A DNA stretch of 64,000 bases. Source: Astrocystis sublimbata (taxonomy: Eukaryota > Ascomycota > Sordariomycetes > Xylariales > Xylariaceae). Made by a program: the position numbers and the translations under genes. Every line of letters starts with the position of its first letter. The stretch's first letter is position 1. Location of the stretch: contig JAJNNY010000002.1 in NCBI GenBank assembly GCA_022453515.1, forward strand, positions 186,001-250,000, in the 5' to 3' direction. Under the pieces are notes generated by a model. It made no database searches and had not been told where the DNA came from. It saw only the letters and a list, made by a program, of their open reading frames with translations. Below, one piece after another: positions 23,237 to 33,709 of the stretch.

Positions 23237-24599
23237 GGGTGCGACTTGGAACCCTGACCAGCATTATGTTTAATCTCGCAATAACCAACGTATAACCTCA
23301 ACTATAGACTTCTTTCAGATCAGTCTTACACAATCAGGCAGTAATAAAATTGATAGGCAGCGCCTACCCATCTCATACACGAATGATTGACGGTTTATTT
23401 ATCAAATTACGGGCTAGGTATGAGAGAAACGGAATAGAGGCCATGTGTTGGGGAGTCTGTAGTTCTCCTTGGGGGGGGGGCTGCCCCTATCGATTCCTTC
23501 GACGGCCACCAGACGGTGTTACGACGAAGTGGTCGTAACTGATCATTTCTCTTGTGAGAGACCTATGAGCTGCTTGAACGGCTATTATAATTTCCTTGGG
23601 GTACTCGAAATCATCAAACGCTACGATCTTGTTATAAGGAAAGCCTCCAAAGTTGGTCCAACGGACACCTCCCAATGATGGCTCGGTAATATGTTACCGG
23701 ACTAAGTAACAAGAATGTTAGCGGTATACCATGGTCCCCCGCTACGCCAGAGCTTACGACGAACTGCGGCTTCTCCGCGAGCCCACTCCTTAGGCGCCTG
23801 CTCGATGCGAGTTTCGTTATGGAGGTGTCGCTTCAGGAAAGTAAGCGTGCCAGGGCGAAAGACTGACAAGAAGGGAATGACTTTGAGCTCTTTGTTGGCG
23901 CCCTTGCCCGAGGCTCTCAGATGGCTCTCTAGGGGGGCTGCCCCTAGTCTCATATTGTGATGCTTCATTTCCGCTTCGTCCACTACCCACGGTTTGGTTG
24001 CGAGAGTTCAATCGAGGCTGTAGAGAAGCTTCAGACCAACCTACCTAGGGGGCTAGGTACTTGTGCATCTTGTGTTACAACCAGACGAGTGCATATGACA
24101 GCACCTACTTCAAGGTTTCGATCTGATCCTATTTTATATGAACCCGTTGATGCGCATGACTCTACTTGGTGCCACGTGTTCGATGACGCCACGTTGCGCA
24201 TTTACTGAGAGCCATCCGTAGCGGGCATCGCGATTGTGCCATGTGCAGAGGAGTCGTCATTCGTCGTTGGTGGTGAGGGTATAGAGTAATGGCTTGGCGG
24301 TGATGCCGTGATGGCTAGTCAGGCTACCCAGTATATCATTGGTTTGTTACCGAGGTCTCAGAACCGGTAGATACGTATGGGGTAGGGCATATCCATCCCA
24401 TTGCGCGCAGGAGTGAGGCTCCAGGGAGCAAGCAAGCCAGCTCGCCGCCACCCGTAAATACTTACCTAGGGACGATGTCGGGGGGCCCGCAAATCACTTG
24501 AAACACGGACGTTACATTGTCTCCCGGTCGTGGAACCCGAAGCGGCCGTGAGATCGGAGGTAAAGCCGGCGACTGTTGCCCACTATTCCAGTGGAATGC

Positions 24600-24623
24600 A
24601 TACCCATACCCATACCCATACCC
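24600..24623 (+). repeat. Tandem repeat (ATACCC)4
   Basis: Four perfect 6-nt units lie in intergenic DNA. The unit is not the usual fungal telomere repeat. Confidence 0.8.
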
Positions 24624-25125
24624 AAGTCCGATAACACCAGACTTCATTCAGAAACTCGTGGGGCATGCCATGTAAGTACCATGTTCGCATGTCTTTCGGC
24701 GCACCTACGAGAATAAACCTAAACGTATCCAGGCAGGCTGGCTGTTCGACCCCTGGTTACGAGTGGGAGATGTCGTCCGGTAGCACTTGTTTCACTGGTG
24801 CACGAGCAAGGTGTGCCAGGCAGCAGGTCATGCAGTGTTGCATTTGGGTGGCTGCATAGCTCCGTGCACATGTCTTGGATTAAGAGACGACGAGATTCCG
24901 GACTGAAGAAATGTCGGCCGATATCGCTTTGTTTAGGTCCAATTGTTATTCGGTGGACTCCGAGCATCTGGATCAATAAGGTTCTGTGCGCAGTGAACGT
25001 GATATACTGCATAGACAAGCCAGATGAACAGACTGCCTTCGTATGCTATGCTGTGCGATTGACCTACGGTGTCACTCGTGGGACCTGGGCATCTGGGATG
25101 CTGGGCTTTTGGGCGATGCTGAAGT

Positions 25126-25155
25126 AGGTGAGGTGAGGTGAGGTGAGGTGAGGTG
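25126..25155 (+). repeat. Tandem repeat (AGGTG)6
   Basis: Six perfect 5-nt units lie in intergenic DNA; no gene overlaps. Confidence 0.85.
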
Positions 25156-26623
25156 ACATTGCAGCTCCCATCCATTCCTCGCCATCTCCAAGGAGGTACC
25201 TCAGTTGTCCTGTCACCCAGCGGGGCTAGTCGAACCAGTCGAGCCAGCCGAACCAGTGCAGTGCGTGCCGTTGAGATACTTGTACTTGATGGTGTGGATA
25301 GTCGAGATAGCGTAGGTGCGTAAGCATGCAGGGCGTCCGACGGGCGCTCCTCTGGGGTACCAAGATTTCGGATCAAGCCACTTACATATGCAGTTGACCG
25401 TCTAGCCCGACCATCTCTGGTATACCTACCTACTTGAGTAGATACGTATGTAGGTCTATATGTAGGAGGTATGTATGTACGCATGCGTATTTGAAGGGTC
25501 CCGTCGTGGCTCCGATCGCCGCTGTGGAGATCCAGAATACTTAGGTAGAGAAAGAGGCGATCGGACTACCTAGGTAGACTGGGCGGAGCAAAGGAAAACG
25601 ATTATTCAGAGAAGTCTAAAGGACCGGACATACTACTAACTGACACTGGCGGCCGAGGCGGCCTCGATACCTCATTGGCAGGTGTCGCATTGCCACTCTA
25701 GGTACCTAACCTACCTACATGTAGGTATGCTCCTGCAGGTGACCAGTGTAAGTCCATCTGGGACTTATTCTGGACTGTCTGTGGTCTGTGGTCTGTGGTG
25801 AGGGGCAGAGACGGGCAGTGACGGGCATCAGCAACCCCTCACGTGCTACGTGCTTTGCGCTTTGTGCTTTGCTTTCCACCGCGTCCGGGCGTTGTGGCTC
25901 GGGTAGGGTATTTTATGTACCTAAGGTACTTGAGGTTGGGTGCTCGAGGTGCTGTACCAGGCACTTAGGTACAAGTACATGCGGCTCGTAGTAAACTGCG
26001 AGCCCTGGAGCTGGCCCCTGTTCGGGAGCTTCAGGTGGGGTTTGGAGCTTGACATCACGGTCATCACCTTGGCTCCTGGGGCCTCCGGTTGGCTCGGTTC
26101 GGGGTGATAGCGTCCGTGGGCATACCTAGCCCGGGCCTACATGTACGAGTAGGGTACCTACTTACTTAAGTACACACCAAAAGGCACCACCGCGCTTTGC
26201 GACGCTAGTTTCCCCCATCCCGACGCAAGGGAGCTCTGTAAGGATGTCCGGCTCTGGCATCTGCACTGCGCTGGCCAATCTGCTGCAGCCAAATTCAAAT
26301 CCCCATGAGCTCGCCTTCGAAGAGCCGGGCGAGCCACGGGCCCGCGACCGGAGACGCTTTTGCCATCTCCGATTGTCGGCCCTCTGTTTTCTTTCAACTG
26401 ACGACGACCAGGCGCTTTTAAGATACTCGGAATCGCCTCCGTTACCCGATTCTTTGTGAAAGCATATCTACACACATTCACATTCGCATTGCAAACCCTA
26501 CCCCCCCTACATCATTGGCGCCGCTCCAGACACCTTTGCGTGCTTGCCATCCACCCCGCCTCGCCGCTCCTGTCTTCCTCTTGCGCCATCTTCGTGTTGC
26601 TTTTCTCATTCCTGCAATCTGAG

Positions 26624-26637
26624 TTTTTTTTTTTTTT
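26624..26637 (+). promoter_or_regulatory. T14 tract upstream of the isopropylmalate isomerase start
   Basis: Fourteen consecutive T begin 93 nt before the ATG at 26717. Poly(dA:dT) tracts commonly keep fungal promoters nucleosome-free; that role here is inferred. I did not find a palindromic CCGG-N2-CCGG Leu3-type site upstream. Confidence 0.4.
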
Positions 26638-26716
26638 GCAAAGCTGGGTTACTTCACCGGGTTGGGAAAAACTCCGTTTCTCTGTTGCTCGGCTCTGACG
26701 AGCCAACACATTCACA

Positions 26717-29256
26717 ATGCCTGCTGCAGAAAAGGCGCCACAGACCTTGTATGACAAGGTTCTCGCGGCTCACATAGTTGACGAGAAACTCGACGGCACA
26801 ATCCTCCTCTACATCGGTACGCTGAGACGACTGGCTCTACATGCCCAACGTTGTGTTGCTAACCCAACGAGTGTGAACAGATCGTCACTTGGTTCATGAA
26901 GTTACTTCACCTGTATGTTGCAAACCATGCCCCGTTGCCCTCCTGGTCACCTCGCTAATTGGGATCATAGCAAGCTTTCGAGGGCCTCGAGGTTGCTGGA
27001 CGAAGTGTAAGGAGAACGGATTGCACCCTCGCGACTACCGATCATGTACGTCTCATCTCTCCGCGGACCTGTTTTTCACGTCTCATGTGCCGATGATGAG
27101 CGTGCCGGGTGCTGATCTTTCCCCTGCAGAATGTTCCCACCAAATCACGAAAGGGCATCAAGGATATTGCCACTTTTGTCGAGGAAGATGATTCGCGCTT
27201 GCAATGCCTCACCCTTGAGGAGAATGTCAAGAAGTTTGGCGTCACATATTTCGGCCTGGGCGATAAACGTCAAGGTATTGTGCATGTTATTGGCCCTGAG
27301 CAGGGCTTCACTCTTCCCGGCACTACGCTTGTGTGTGGCGACAGCCATACTTCCACCCATGGCGCCTTTGGTTGCTTCGCCACCGGTATTGGTACCAGCG
27401 AGGTTGAACACGTTCTGGCCACCCAGTGCCTCATCACTAAAAGGAACAAGAACATGAGGATACAGGTCGAGGGAGAGCTTGCCCCTGGCGTCAGTTCCAA
27501 GGACGTCGTCCTCCACGCTATTGGCTTGATCGGCACCGCTGGCGGTACCGGCTGTGTCATCGAGTTCTGCGGCTCCGTCATCCGCAGCTTGAGTATGGAA
27601 GCTCGTATGTCTATCTGCAACATGTCTATCGAGGGTGGTGCCAGAGCCGGCATGGTCGCACCGGATGAGATCACTTTCGAATACCTCAAGGGCAAACCCC
27701 TTGCCCCTCTCCCGGATTCGCCCGAGTGGGAAAATGCTATGACATACTGGAAGAGCCTCCAGTCCGATCCCGGTGCCAAGTACGACATCGATGTTCAAAT
27801 CGATGCCAAGGACATCGTCCCAACCGTGACATGGGGCACTAGCCCGGAGGACGTCGTACCAATTACCGGATTGGTACCCGACCCAGAAACTTTCAAGAGC
27901 GAGGCGAAGAAGCAGAGCGGTCGGAGGATGCTAGAATACATGGGCCTAACTGCAGGAACCCCCATGGAGGAAATTCCCATCGACAAAGTCTTCATTGGCT
28001 CTTGCACCAACTCCCGAATTGAAGATCTCCGCGCCGCGGCCGAGGTAGTCAAGGGCAAGAAGATTGCACCCAATGTCAGTCGAGCCATGGTCGTCCCCGG
28101 CTCCGGTATGATCAAGGAGCAAGCTGAGATAGAAGGTCTAGACAGGATATTCCTTGATGCTGGGTTCGAATGGAGGGAGGCAGGGTGCAGTATGTGTCTC
28201 GGCATGAACCCTGATATTCTTTCACCCAAGGAGAGATGTGCAAGCACAAGTAACCGAAATTTCGAAGGAAGGCAAGGTGCCTTGGGTCGAACTCATCTTA
28301 TGTCCCCAGTGATGGCTGCAGCCGCTGGTATTGCTGGGAAGCTGGCAGATGTCCGCAAACTGACCAGCTACAAAGCGAGCCCCCATGTCGAAGCGTTTAA
28401 GGCGACTGTGGTAGCTAAACCCCACGTTGACGAGAGTCTTGAGGATAGCGATCCTGTAGCTAAGGACAAACTCGCTGATCAACCAGAGGACAGCTCGTTG
28501 ACTGCCGGAGACCTTGTCACAGAAGCTGTTGGCTCACAAGGTGTGCCTAAATTCACTGTTCACAAGGGAATAGCCGCACCGATGGAACGTACCAATGTCG
28601 ATACCGACGCTATTATTCCCAAGCAATTTCTCAAGACAATCAAGCGCACGGGGCTTGGCTCTGCCCTTTTCAACGACTGGAGGTACAACAATGACGGATC
28701 GCCCAATCCGGATTTCGTTCTCAACCAGGAACCATACACCAAGGCGCAGACTCTCGTAGTCACTGGCCCGAATTTCGGCTGTGGGAGTTCTCGTGAGCAT
28801 GCACCTTGGGCTTTAAATGATTTCGGTATCCGATGCATTATCGCCCCGTCTTTCGCCGACATCTTCTTCAACAATTCATTCAAGAACGGCATGCTCCCCA
28901 TCCCCATCACAAACGCAGACGACCTGGAGAAGATAGCAGTAGAGGCAAGATCCGGCAAAGAGATCGAGGTAGACCTACCAAACCAGGAGGTTCGCGACGC
29001 GAGCGGGAACACCATCTGCAAGTTCGAGGTTGAGGAGTTCAGGAAACACTGCTTGGTCAACGGCCTCGACGATATTGGCTTGACCCTGCAGCTCGAGGAT
29101 AAGATTACCGAACATGAGAAGAAGATGTCGCAGATCACTCCCTGGGTCGATGGGACCTCGTATCTTCGTAGGAAGGGTGGCAAATTACCCATTAAGGCTG
29201 CCAAGGTGCCAATGACGAACCGTGGGCAGGAGGTTAAGGATCCCATTGATTGGTAA
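26717..29256 (+). CDS. leu1: 3-isopropylmalate dehydratase (leucine biosynthesis)
   Basis: Four exons (26717-26816, 26881-26912, 26971-27045, 27130-29256) encode 777 residues, the normal fungal length. This aconitase-family [4Fe-4S] enzyme isomerises 2- to 3-isopropylmalate, the second step of leucine synthesis, in the cytosol. Large and small subunits (LeuC, LeuD in bacteria) are fused. Cluster cysteines are visible at 361 (GSCTNSR), 422 and 425 ([10 protein letters not shown]). Substrate-binding segments include [25 protein letters not shown] and, in the LeuD part, [15 protein letters not shown] and [17 protein letters not shown]. The short 32-nt exon 2 ([10 protein letters not shown]) and 75-nt exon 3 are needed to complete the conserved N-terminus. 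A linker of about 60 residues with [13 protein letters not shown] joins the domains. The gene is called LEU1 in yeast. Confidence 0.96.
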
Positions 29257-29729
29257 AGGGCCACTGACCCTAGGAATAAAAGCGACTTGGAGTTTACTAC
29301 GCGGCACGGATGCCGATTTAATGGAATTAGCTAAGAGATATTTCTCGTTCTCGCCACTACATAAACTCCGTAGTGTGAATGATACGATGTCACGTTTCAG
29401 GAGCGTCGCCCTCCTTGATGATTTAATATTTGCTCTTCGCATTTGTTTCTGGTTCAATGGTGTCCAATTTATGCTCAAACATACTGCTTGATTCATGCTG
29501 CCATATAAGGTATAATAATAGTAGAAGTTACAGTCCAGTTGACTAGATGTAAACTACTATTGTAAGTTGATATTCACAGGGGAATAGATGCCAGGATAAT
29601 ATCAGGCGGCTTTTGCCATGACGGAACTGTTAATCCCTTATGCGTTGTTTCCAAACCAAAATAAAGTCCGATTCATCTTACACCAAAAATTCGTTTAAGC
29701 TCCCGCACCTCTGAGCTGTAACCCTTCGC
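29257..29729. other. Convergent intergenic region, leu1 / Zn2Cys6 regulator
   Basis: Two genes end towards each other here. The stretch is AT-rich in the middle (ATAATAATAG); no gene is seen. Confidence 0.5.
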
Positions 29730-31534
29730 TCAGGCATAGGATGGAAGAGCCCTATCAGAGCTAATGACAGTTTTCATCATCTCAAGATAATTCGAGACAA
29801 GGTCACCATCTGCGTATAGGTCAGACTGTATCCAGAACGACTGGACTTGTGCTCTGAACGATTGCATGCTGCGTGTCGCACTCTTCCTACCTGTCCGGTC
29901 AATTAGGTTCAAGATTGCAGCTCTCTGCTCATCAGTACGCGCTTCACACGCCAAGATCAACAACGGGAAAAAGTGGCGACAGTGGCAGTTCTGGACTGGT
30001 CCTTCGTAGGCCTTATCTACCAGGAAGTCCAGGTTCACGGGTGCTTCCAGTAGGCTCTGGGAGGCGCGGGCTAGATAGATTCTTGTAGCTACTTGGTACA
30101 GCTGGACAGTGACGTCGAGTTCATCGCCGGTGATCACGAATTCGACGTCATTAAGGTTCGAAGCTGAAGATGGCAAGTTGTCAATCTTCCACTCTAGGGC
30201 TTCGAGGCGGTGTCTGTATTCTATTGCATGAGTTCTTGGATCGGTCGGGTCAAGTAGAACTTCCCAGACATCGGATAGTATGTTTAGTATTGTATGCGAG
30301 GGGCTTTGGAAATGCGTTGCCTTTATTTTTCAGATTAGCAAATGTCCCCAAAATGCTATATGCCAATGCTGAAATACTTATACATACTCTCCTGTTTTCA
30401 GCTTGTGGAAAGGATTGCGTCGTGGGGGTGATAGTATGAGTTTCAATCGTGGTAGGCTGTAGTCTTGGGGTTTTGCGTTGCCAATGAAACAGGGTGAATT
30501 GAGACATTGCATCATGATAATAAACCCAGTCGAGTAGCTTCCTGATAATACCATCGTCCAGCTGGTTGTCCAAGTGAGAAGACTCAATGATATTCTTAGC
30601 ACCCCGATTGTACAGAAGCCACTCGCCAGAGTTTTCTGACGGTATGAGAATCTACAGATGAATTATTTTGGTAACCGAGGCCGTGACAGTCGGGAGTATC
30701 AATCTACTTACTTCAAAGTTGCATAGTAGCATGCAAGCGGCGATATGCTGCGCAGCTTCCACCAATCCTTCAGAAGCCGCCTTGGCAGAGGCAGAAAGGG
30801 CCCCGAGCGCGGCAACCTTGAGCGACATGGCTCTGCGCTGAAGCCCAGTATGATGGAGAGAGGAGAAGGCAAGTAGCGCATACAGAAGAGCTCGCCTTGA
30901 TACCGTATCTCCGGTGAATAGGAGGGGAATTATCACATCGCAAATTTCCGCCATAGGATCGAAAGTAGCTAGCGACTCATGAGCAGCATGTTGGACTACA
31001 TGAATGCTATAAGCCGGCCACCTGAACCTCCAGGCGTCGTGTAGACATATACTCACAATAGTGTAACAGTTCCGTGTCTGTGATATCAGAGTACGGCTCA
31101 ACCCAAGTCTTCTCTCGCGACAAACCCCAGCCGGATGTTCTCAAAGTATTCAGAGAGGACAGACGGCAATATAATTCAATATCCTCAAATGTCGTATTGA
31201 GGAAATAAAGGTGTCTCATATGCCGTTTCTGTATCGGTGAACCGCTGCCCTGCAATCCCGCTAATATTGCACGCTTCTTGTCGCTTTCTCTTGGCCATGA
31301 GAGCCGAGTCTCATACCCTTCGCATTCTCGACGAGCTTGGGTACATCTACGGCAACTTGGAAAGCTCTGATCGCACCGTATCTTCCTGCCTGGAAATTCA
31401 TTAGACGGTCATTTGGAGTCAACATAATTTCCAGACAGGTGCAACAACAGACTTTTACATGTCCAACAGCCCTGTGCTGATTTAGTCATAGGTTTGGACG
31501 ACATGGTCAACCTCTTTCGTGGCGCGTCGTTCAT
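29730..31534 (-). CDS. Zn2Cys6 transcription factor with Fungal_trans_2-like domain
   Basis: Five exons (31534-31453, 31389-31053, 31006-30712, 30651-30388, 30320-29730) encode 522 residues; every junction keeps phase. The DNA-binding domain is built across intron 1: C23-x2-C26-x6-C33-x6-C40-x2-C43-x6-C50, reading GCWTCKSRKIRC then DQSFPSCRRCTQARREC. Such proteins bind CGG triplets as dimers in the nucleus. The rest matches the helical regulatory domain of the PF11951 type: LLHYCDIHVVQHAAHESLA, ALLYALLAFSSLHHTGLQ, SGEWLLYNRGAKNIIES, and a C-terminal VQLYQVATRIYLARAS block. ATGs also occur at 31504 and 31489; I chose the most upstream one. It is divergent from the NmrA-like gene, so it may regulate that gene and itself; its targets are unknown. 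Confidence 0.85.
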
Positions 31535-31673
31535 ACTACGTAGAACTGATGCGTGCAAGAACCGGGAATTGGAAGGGTCCGAATGCCGCGGATGATCAGT
31601 GATGAATGCCTAAAGCTCGAGAAGATTCGCTGCCGACTTATTTCCAATTACCAATCATGGAAGTCGGACAAAG

Positions 31674-31688
31674 TTGCTTGAGATGGAG
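31674..31688 (+). promoter_or_regulatory. Left arm of 15-nt inverted repeat (TCGGACAAAGTTGCT)
   Basis: The exact reverse complement is at 31799-31813, 110 nt away. The arm starts with a CGG triplet, the core recognised by Zn2Cys6 proteins. Its position between a Zn2Cys6 gene and its divergent neighbour suggests an operator; this is inference. Confidence 0.5.
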
Positions 31689-31798
31689 TTGTTGTTGAGA
31701 CTGAGAAGAGACTATAGCGATTATTAGCTTAGGTATATAGGTATATAAGTCAAGACAGACGCCACTGAGTCTCGACCTTGGGTTTGCGACCCACTCGC

Positions 31799-31813
31799 AG
31801 CAACTTTGTCCGA
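31799..31813 (-). promoter_or_regulatory. Right arm of 15-nt inverted repeat
   Basis: It reads AGCAACTTTGTCCGA on plus, the perfect reverse complement of 31674-31688. It overlaps CCGAGTCGG, giving a second CGG triplet close by. Confidence 0.5.
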
Positions 31814-32175
31814 GTCGGCATTTGTCAGCGCAGGGGGACTACGAACCGACTAGCCATATCTCATTCAGAACACGGTCATTGCTCCGACTCGTATGGAACA
31901 TCTGCGTTTCTTGCAATTGGGTCAAAGTCCTATGGGGCGGGGACTTCAGATGTGATGCGCCGCCATGGTTTCCCATGGGCATTCGAGAATCGAGGCAGCT
32001 CACAGCCTCCCACATCCAAGAGCAATTGGCTAGGCATATGGCCTATAAGTATGAGCCATGCGGCCATCAAGGGTAGTTGATCTCCTCACTCATAGCTCAA
32101 AATCATCACAGCGCCGGCTTCGCCTTAAAAACGATCTTCATACATCCTCTTAATCTCACAGTTCTACCTCTCGCA

Positions 32176-33099
32176 ATGGCTACCTACTTGGTCACCCAGG
32201 CAACTGGCAATCAAAGCCGGTGGACTGTCACCCATCTACTCGCCGCAGGAGCCAAGGTCCATGCGCTCGTGCGCGACCCTTCAAAAGTCCCAGATATCCT
32301 GAAAAGCCCCAGCGTGACACTGTTCAAAGGAGAAAGCCTCAACTTTGACGACGTCTTCAATGCTGCGCAAGGCTGCGTGGGGGTGTTCCTGAACACTTTC
32401 CCCGGCCAGCTCGGCTCGGATTCCTCGGAAGCCCAGCAAGCGAAGACGGTTCTAGAAGCGTGTAAGAAAGCAGGGCTCAAGGGCGTAGTTGCCTCGACCG
32501 CCATGGTCACGGAATTAAAGGCCATGTGGAGTGACGCTGCGACGGAAGAGCTTCATCTGGACAGCTACTGGACCTCAAAGACTGCGGTTGAAGATGCCGT
32601 TCGCGGAGCCGGCTTTGAAAGCTGGACAATACTGCGACCAGGTTATTGTCATTTCAACTATTATCTGCCGGCCTGCAATTACAACATGCCGATGCTCCCG
32701 ACTCACGGGAAGATCGATCATCATCTTGATGATGGTTCCCGGATGCTCCAGACAGACGCCAACGATGTTGGAAAGTACGCTGCTGCCGCCTTGCAGGATC
32801 CGGCTAAGTTCACAGGACACGGCATAAGCGTGGCCAGTGAGAACTTGACTATCGAGGAGGTCCGCGATATTCTTGTGAGAGTTGCTGGTAAGGAGGTTGG
32901 GCTCCAGCGATGTGCTACAGATGAGGCGCCAGTTGGTGGTCAAATATTCCAGAAGTGGGTTAATTCCAAAGATCTTAATCCTGTCTTGGAAGAAGCCAAG
33001 AAGGCCTCCGCCAAATTTGGAATCCCCCTCACTTCCCTTGAAGAGGCATTGCAACGAGAAAGGGGTCATCTGCTCGAAACTTTGCCTGCCTATGCCTAA
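32176..33099 (+). CDS. NmrA-like / atypical SDR family protein
   Basis: A single exon encodes 307 residues. The ATG at 32176 is chosen because the conserved beta strand (MATYLVTQATGNQ) follows at once; the frame is open further upstream without homology. NmrA-like proteins share the Rossmann fold of short-chain dehydrogenases; some are NAD(P)-linked reductases, others redox-sensing regulators. Family segments seen: HLLAAGAKVHALVRDPSKV, VFLNTFPGQ, AQQAKTVLEACKKAGLKGVV, YWTSKTAVEDAVR, WTILRPGYCHFNYYLP, and DANDVGKYAAAALQDP. The dinucleotide-binding loop is odd: residues 7-15 read TQATGNQSR where the family usually has TGATGNQGG, so most of the glycines are lost. Cofactor binding may be weakened or absent. 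Confidence 0.82.
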   Translation: MATYLVTQATGNQSRWTVTHLLAAGAKVHALVRDPSKVPDILKSPSVTLFKGESLNFDDVFNAAQGCVGVFLNTFPGQLGSDSSEAQQAKTVLEACKKAGLKGVVASTAMVTELKAMWSDAATEELHLDSYWTSKTAVEDAVRGAGFESWTILRPGYCHFNYYLPACNYNMPMLPTHGKIDHHLDDGSRMLQTDANDVGKYAAAALQDPAKFTGHGISVASENLTIEEVRDILVRVAGKEVGLQRCATDEAPVGGQIFQKWVNSKDLNPVLEEAKKASAKFGIPLTSLEEALQRERGHLLETLPAYA

Positions 33100-33709
33100 G
33101 ACGATATATTTGTAGGCTCTTTTGCCAATTTCCCGTAAGGGCGACATAGGCTGTCATTGTCATATTGAAGTCAGTCACTATATAGATAATTACTTTACAC
33201 GCATTAACACTTTTCACGCTTCACATCAGGCGAGTCGAGCCATTTTAGTCGTATTACCACCCTCCCCTCCCCCCAGACAGATACTCAAATACACAATTGT
33301 TCACCTAGCTAGCTAGGCCCTTTCAAACAATTTGATGTTCCAATCGAGTAGCAGTTGAACTACAAGGTGCTGGTGATGTATATTCTACTTTTTTAGTTAT
33401 GTGGCAATATTTCAATCTCGTGTGAAGAATGCTATGGACAACCGGTCATCCCTCGTCCCGTGGAAACGCCAAGGTAACGGCTGAGACTGCGATAACGCCG
33501 AAACTCCTGCTGTAACTCAATATGCTTTTCGAACCTTGGTTCTCAATTGCGCGACACCTAAGCATTCGAAACCTGGTCTCGCAACCAATCGTCGACAAAA
33601 AAACAACGACTACCAATTCATCCTACTAGGCTGGCGAGCTGATATTGCTCAAATCTTGTTGATCGTCCACGTTTGACATGAAGATCGGTAGTATTCGTGA
33701 TCTATTGAT
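33100..33709. other. Convergent intergenic region
   Basis: It contains the 3' ends of the NmrA-like gene and the phosphoesterase gene. A pyrimidine-rich stretch (CCACCCTCCCCTCCCCCC) occurs near 33260. No gene is seen. Confidence 0.5.

Larger units (their letters stand above)
23237..26716. other. 3.5-kb gene-poor region with short tandem repeats
   Basis: No gene is recognised. It contains a G10 run at 23471-23480, ATACCC tandem units (24600-24623), AGGTG units (25126-25155), an exact TACCTAGGTA at 25567-25576 and a CTACATGTAG/TAGGTACCTA cluster near 25700-25730. The right end is the promoter and leader of the isopropylmalate isomerase gene. Confidence 0.55.
31535..32175. promoter_or_regulatory. 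Shared divergent promoter, regulator / NmrA-like gene
   Basis: This 641-nt intergenic stretch serves both genes. It contains a perfect 15-nt inverted repeat (arms listed separately), TATATAAG at 31742-31749 and a TATAAG at 32044-32049, about 130 nt before the NmrA-like start. CGG/CCG triplets occur in CCGAGTCGG (31810-31818) and CCGCGG near 31585. Confidence 0.6.

Noticed and set aside
24600..24623. Interstitial telomere repeat
   Set aside because: The unit is ATACCC, not CCCTAA, so it does not match the common fungal telomere sequence.
26000..26716. Search for a Leu3-type CCGG-N2-CCGG site upstream of leu1
   Set aside because: Only partial words such as GCCGGGCGAGCC were seen; none fits the palindromic consensus.
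33500..33600. GGTTCGA-like T-arm words suggesting a tRNA (also near 9500 and 57390)
   Set aside because: No acceptor stem, D-arm A box or anticodon stem at the right spacing on either strand.
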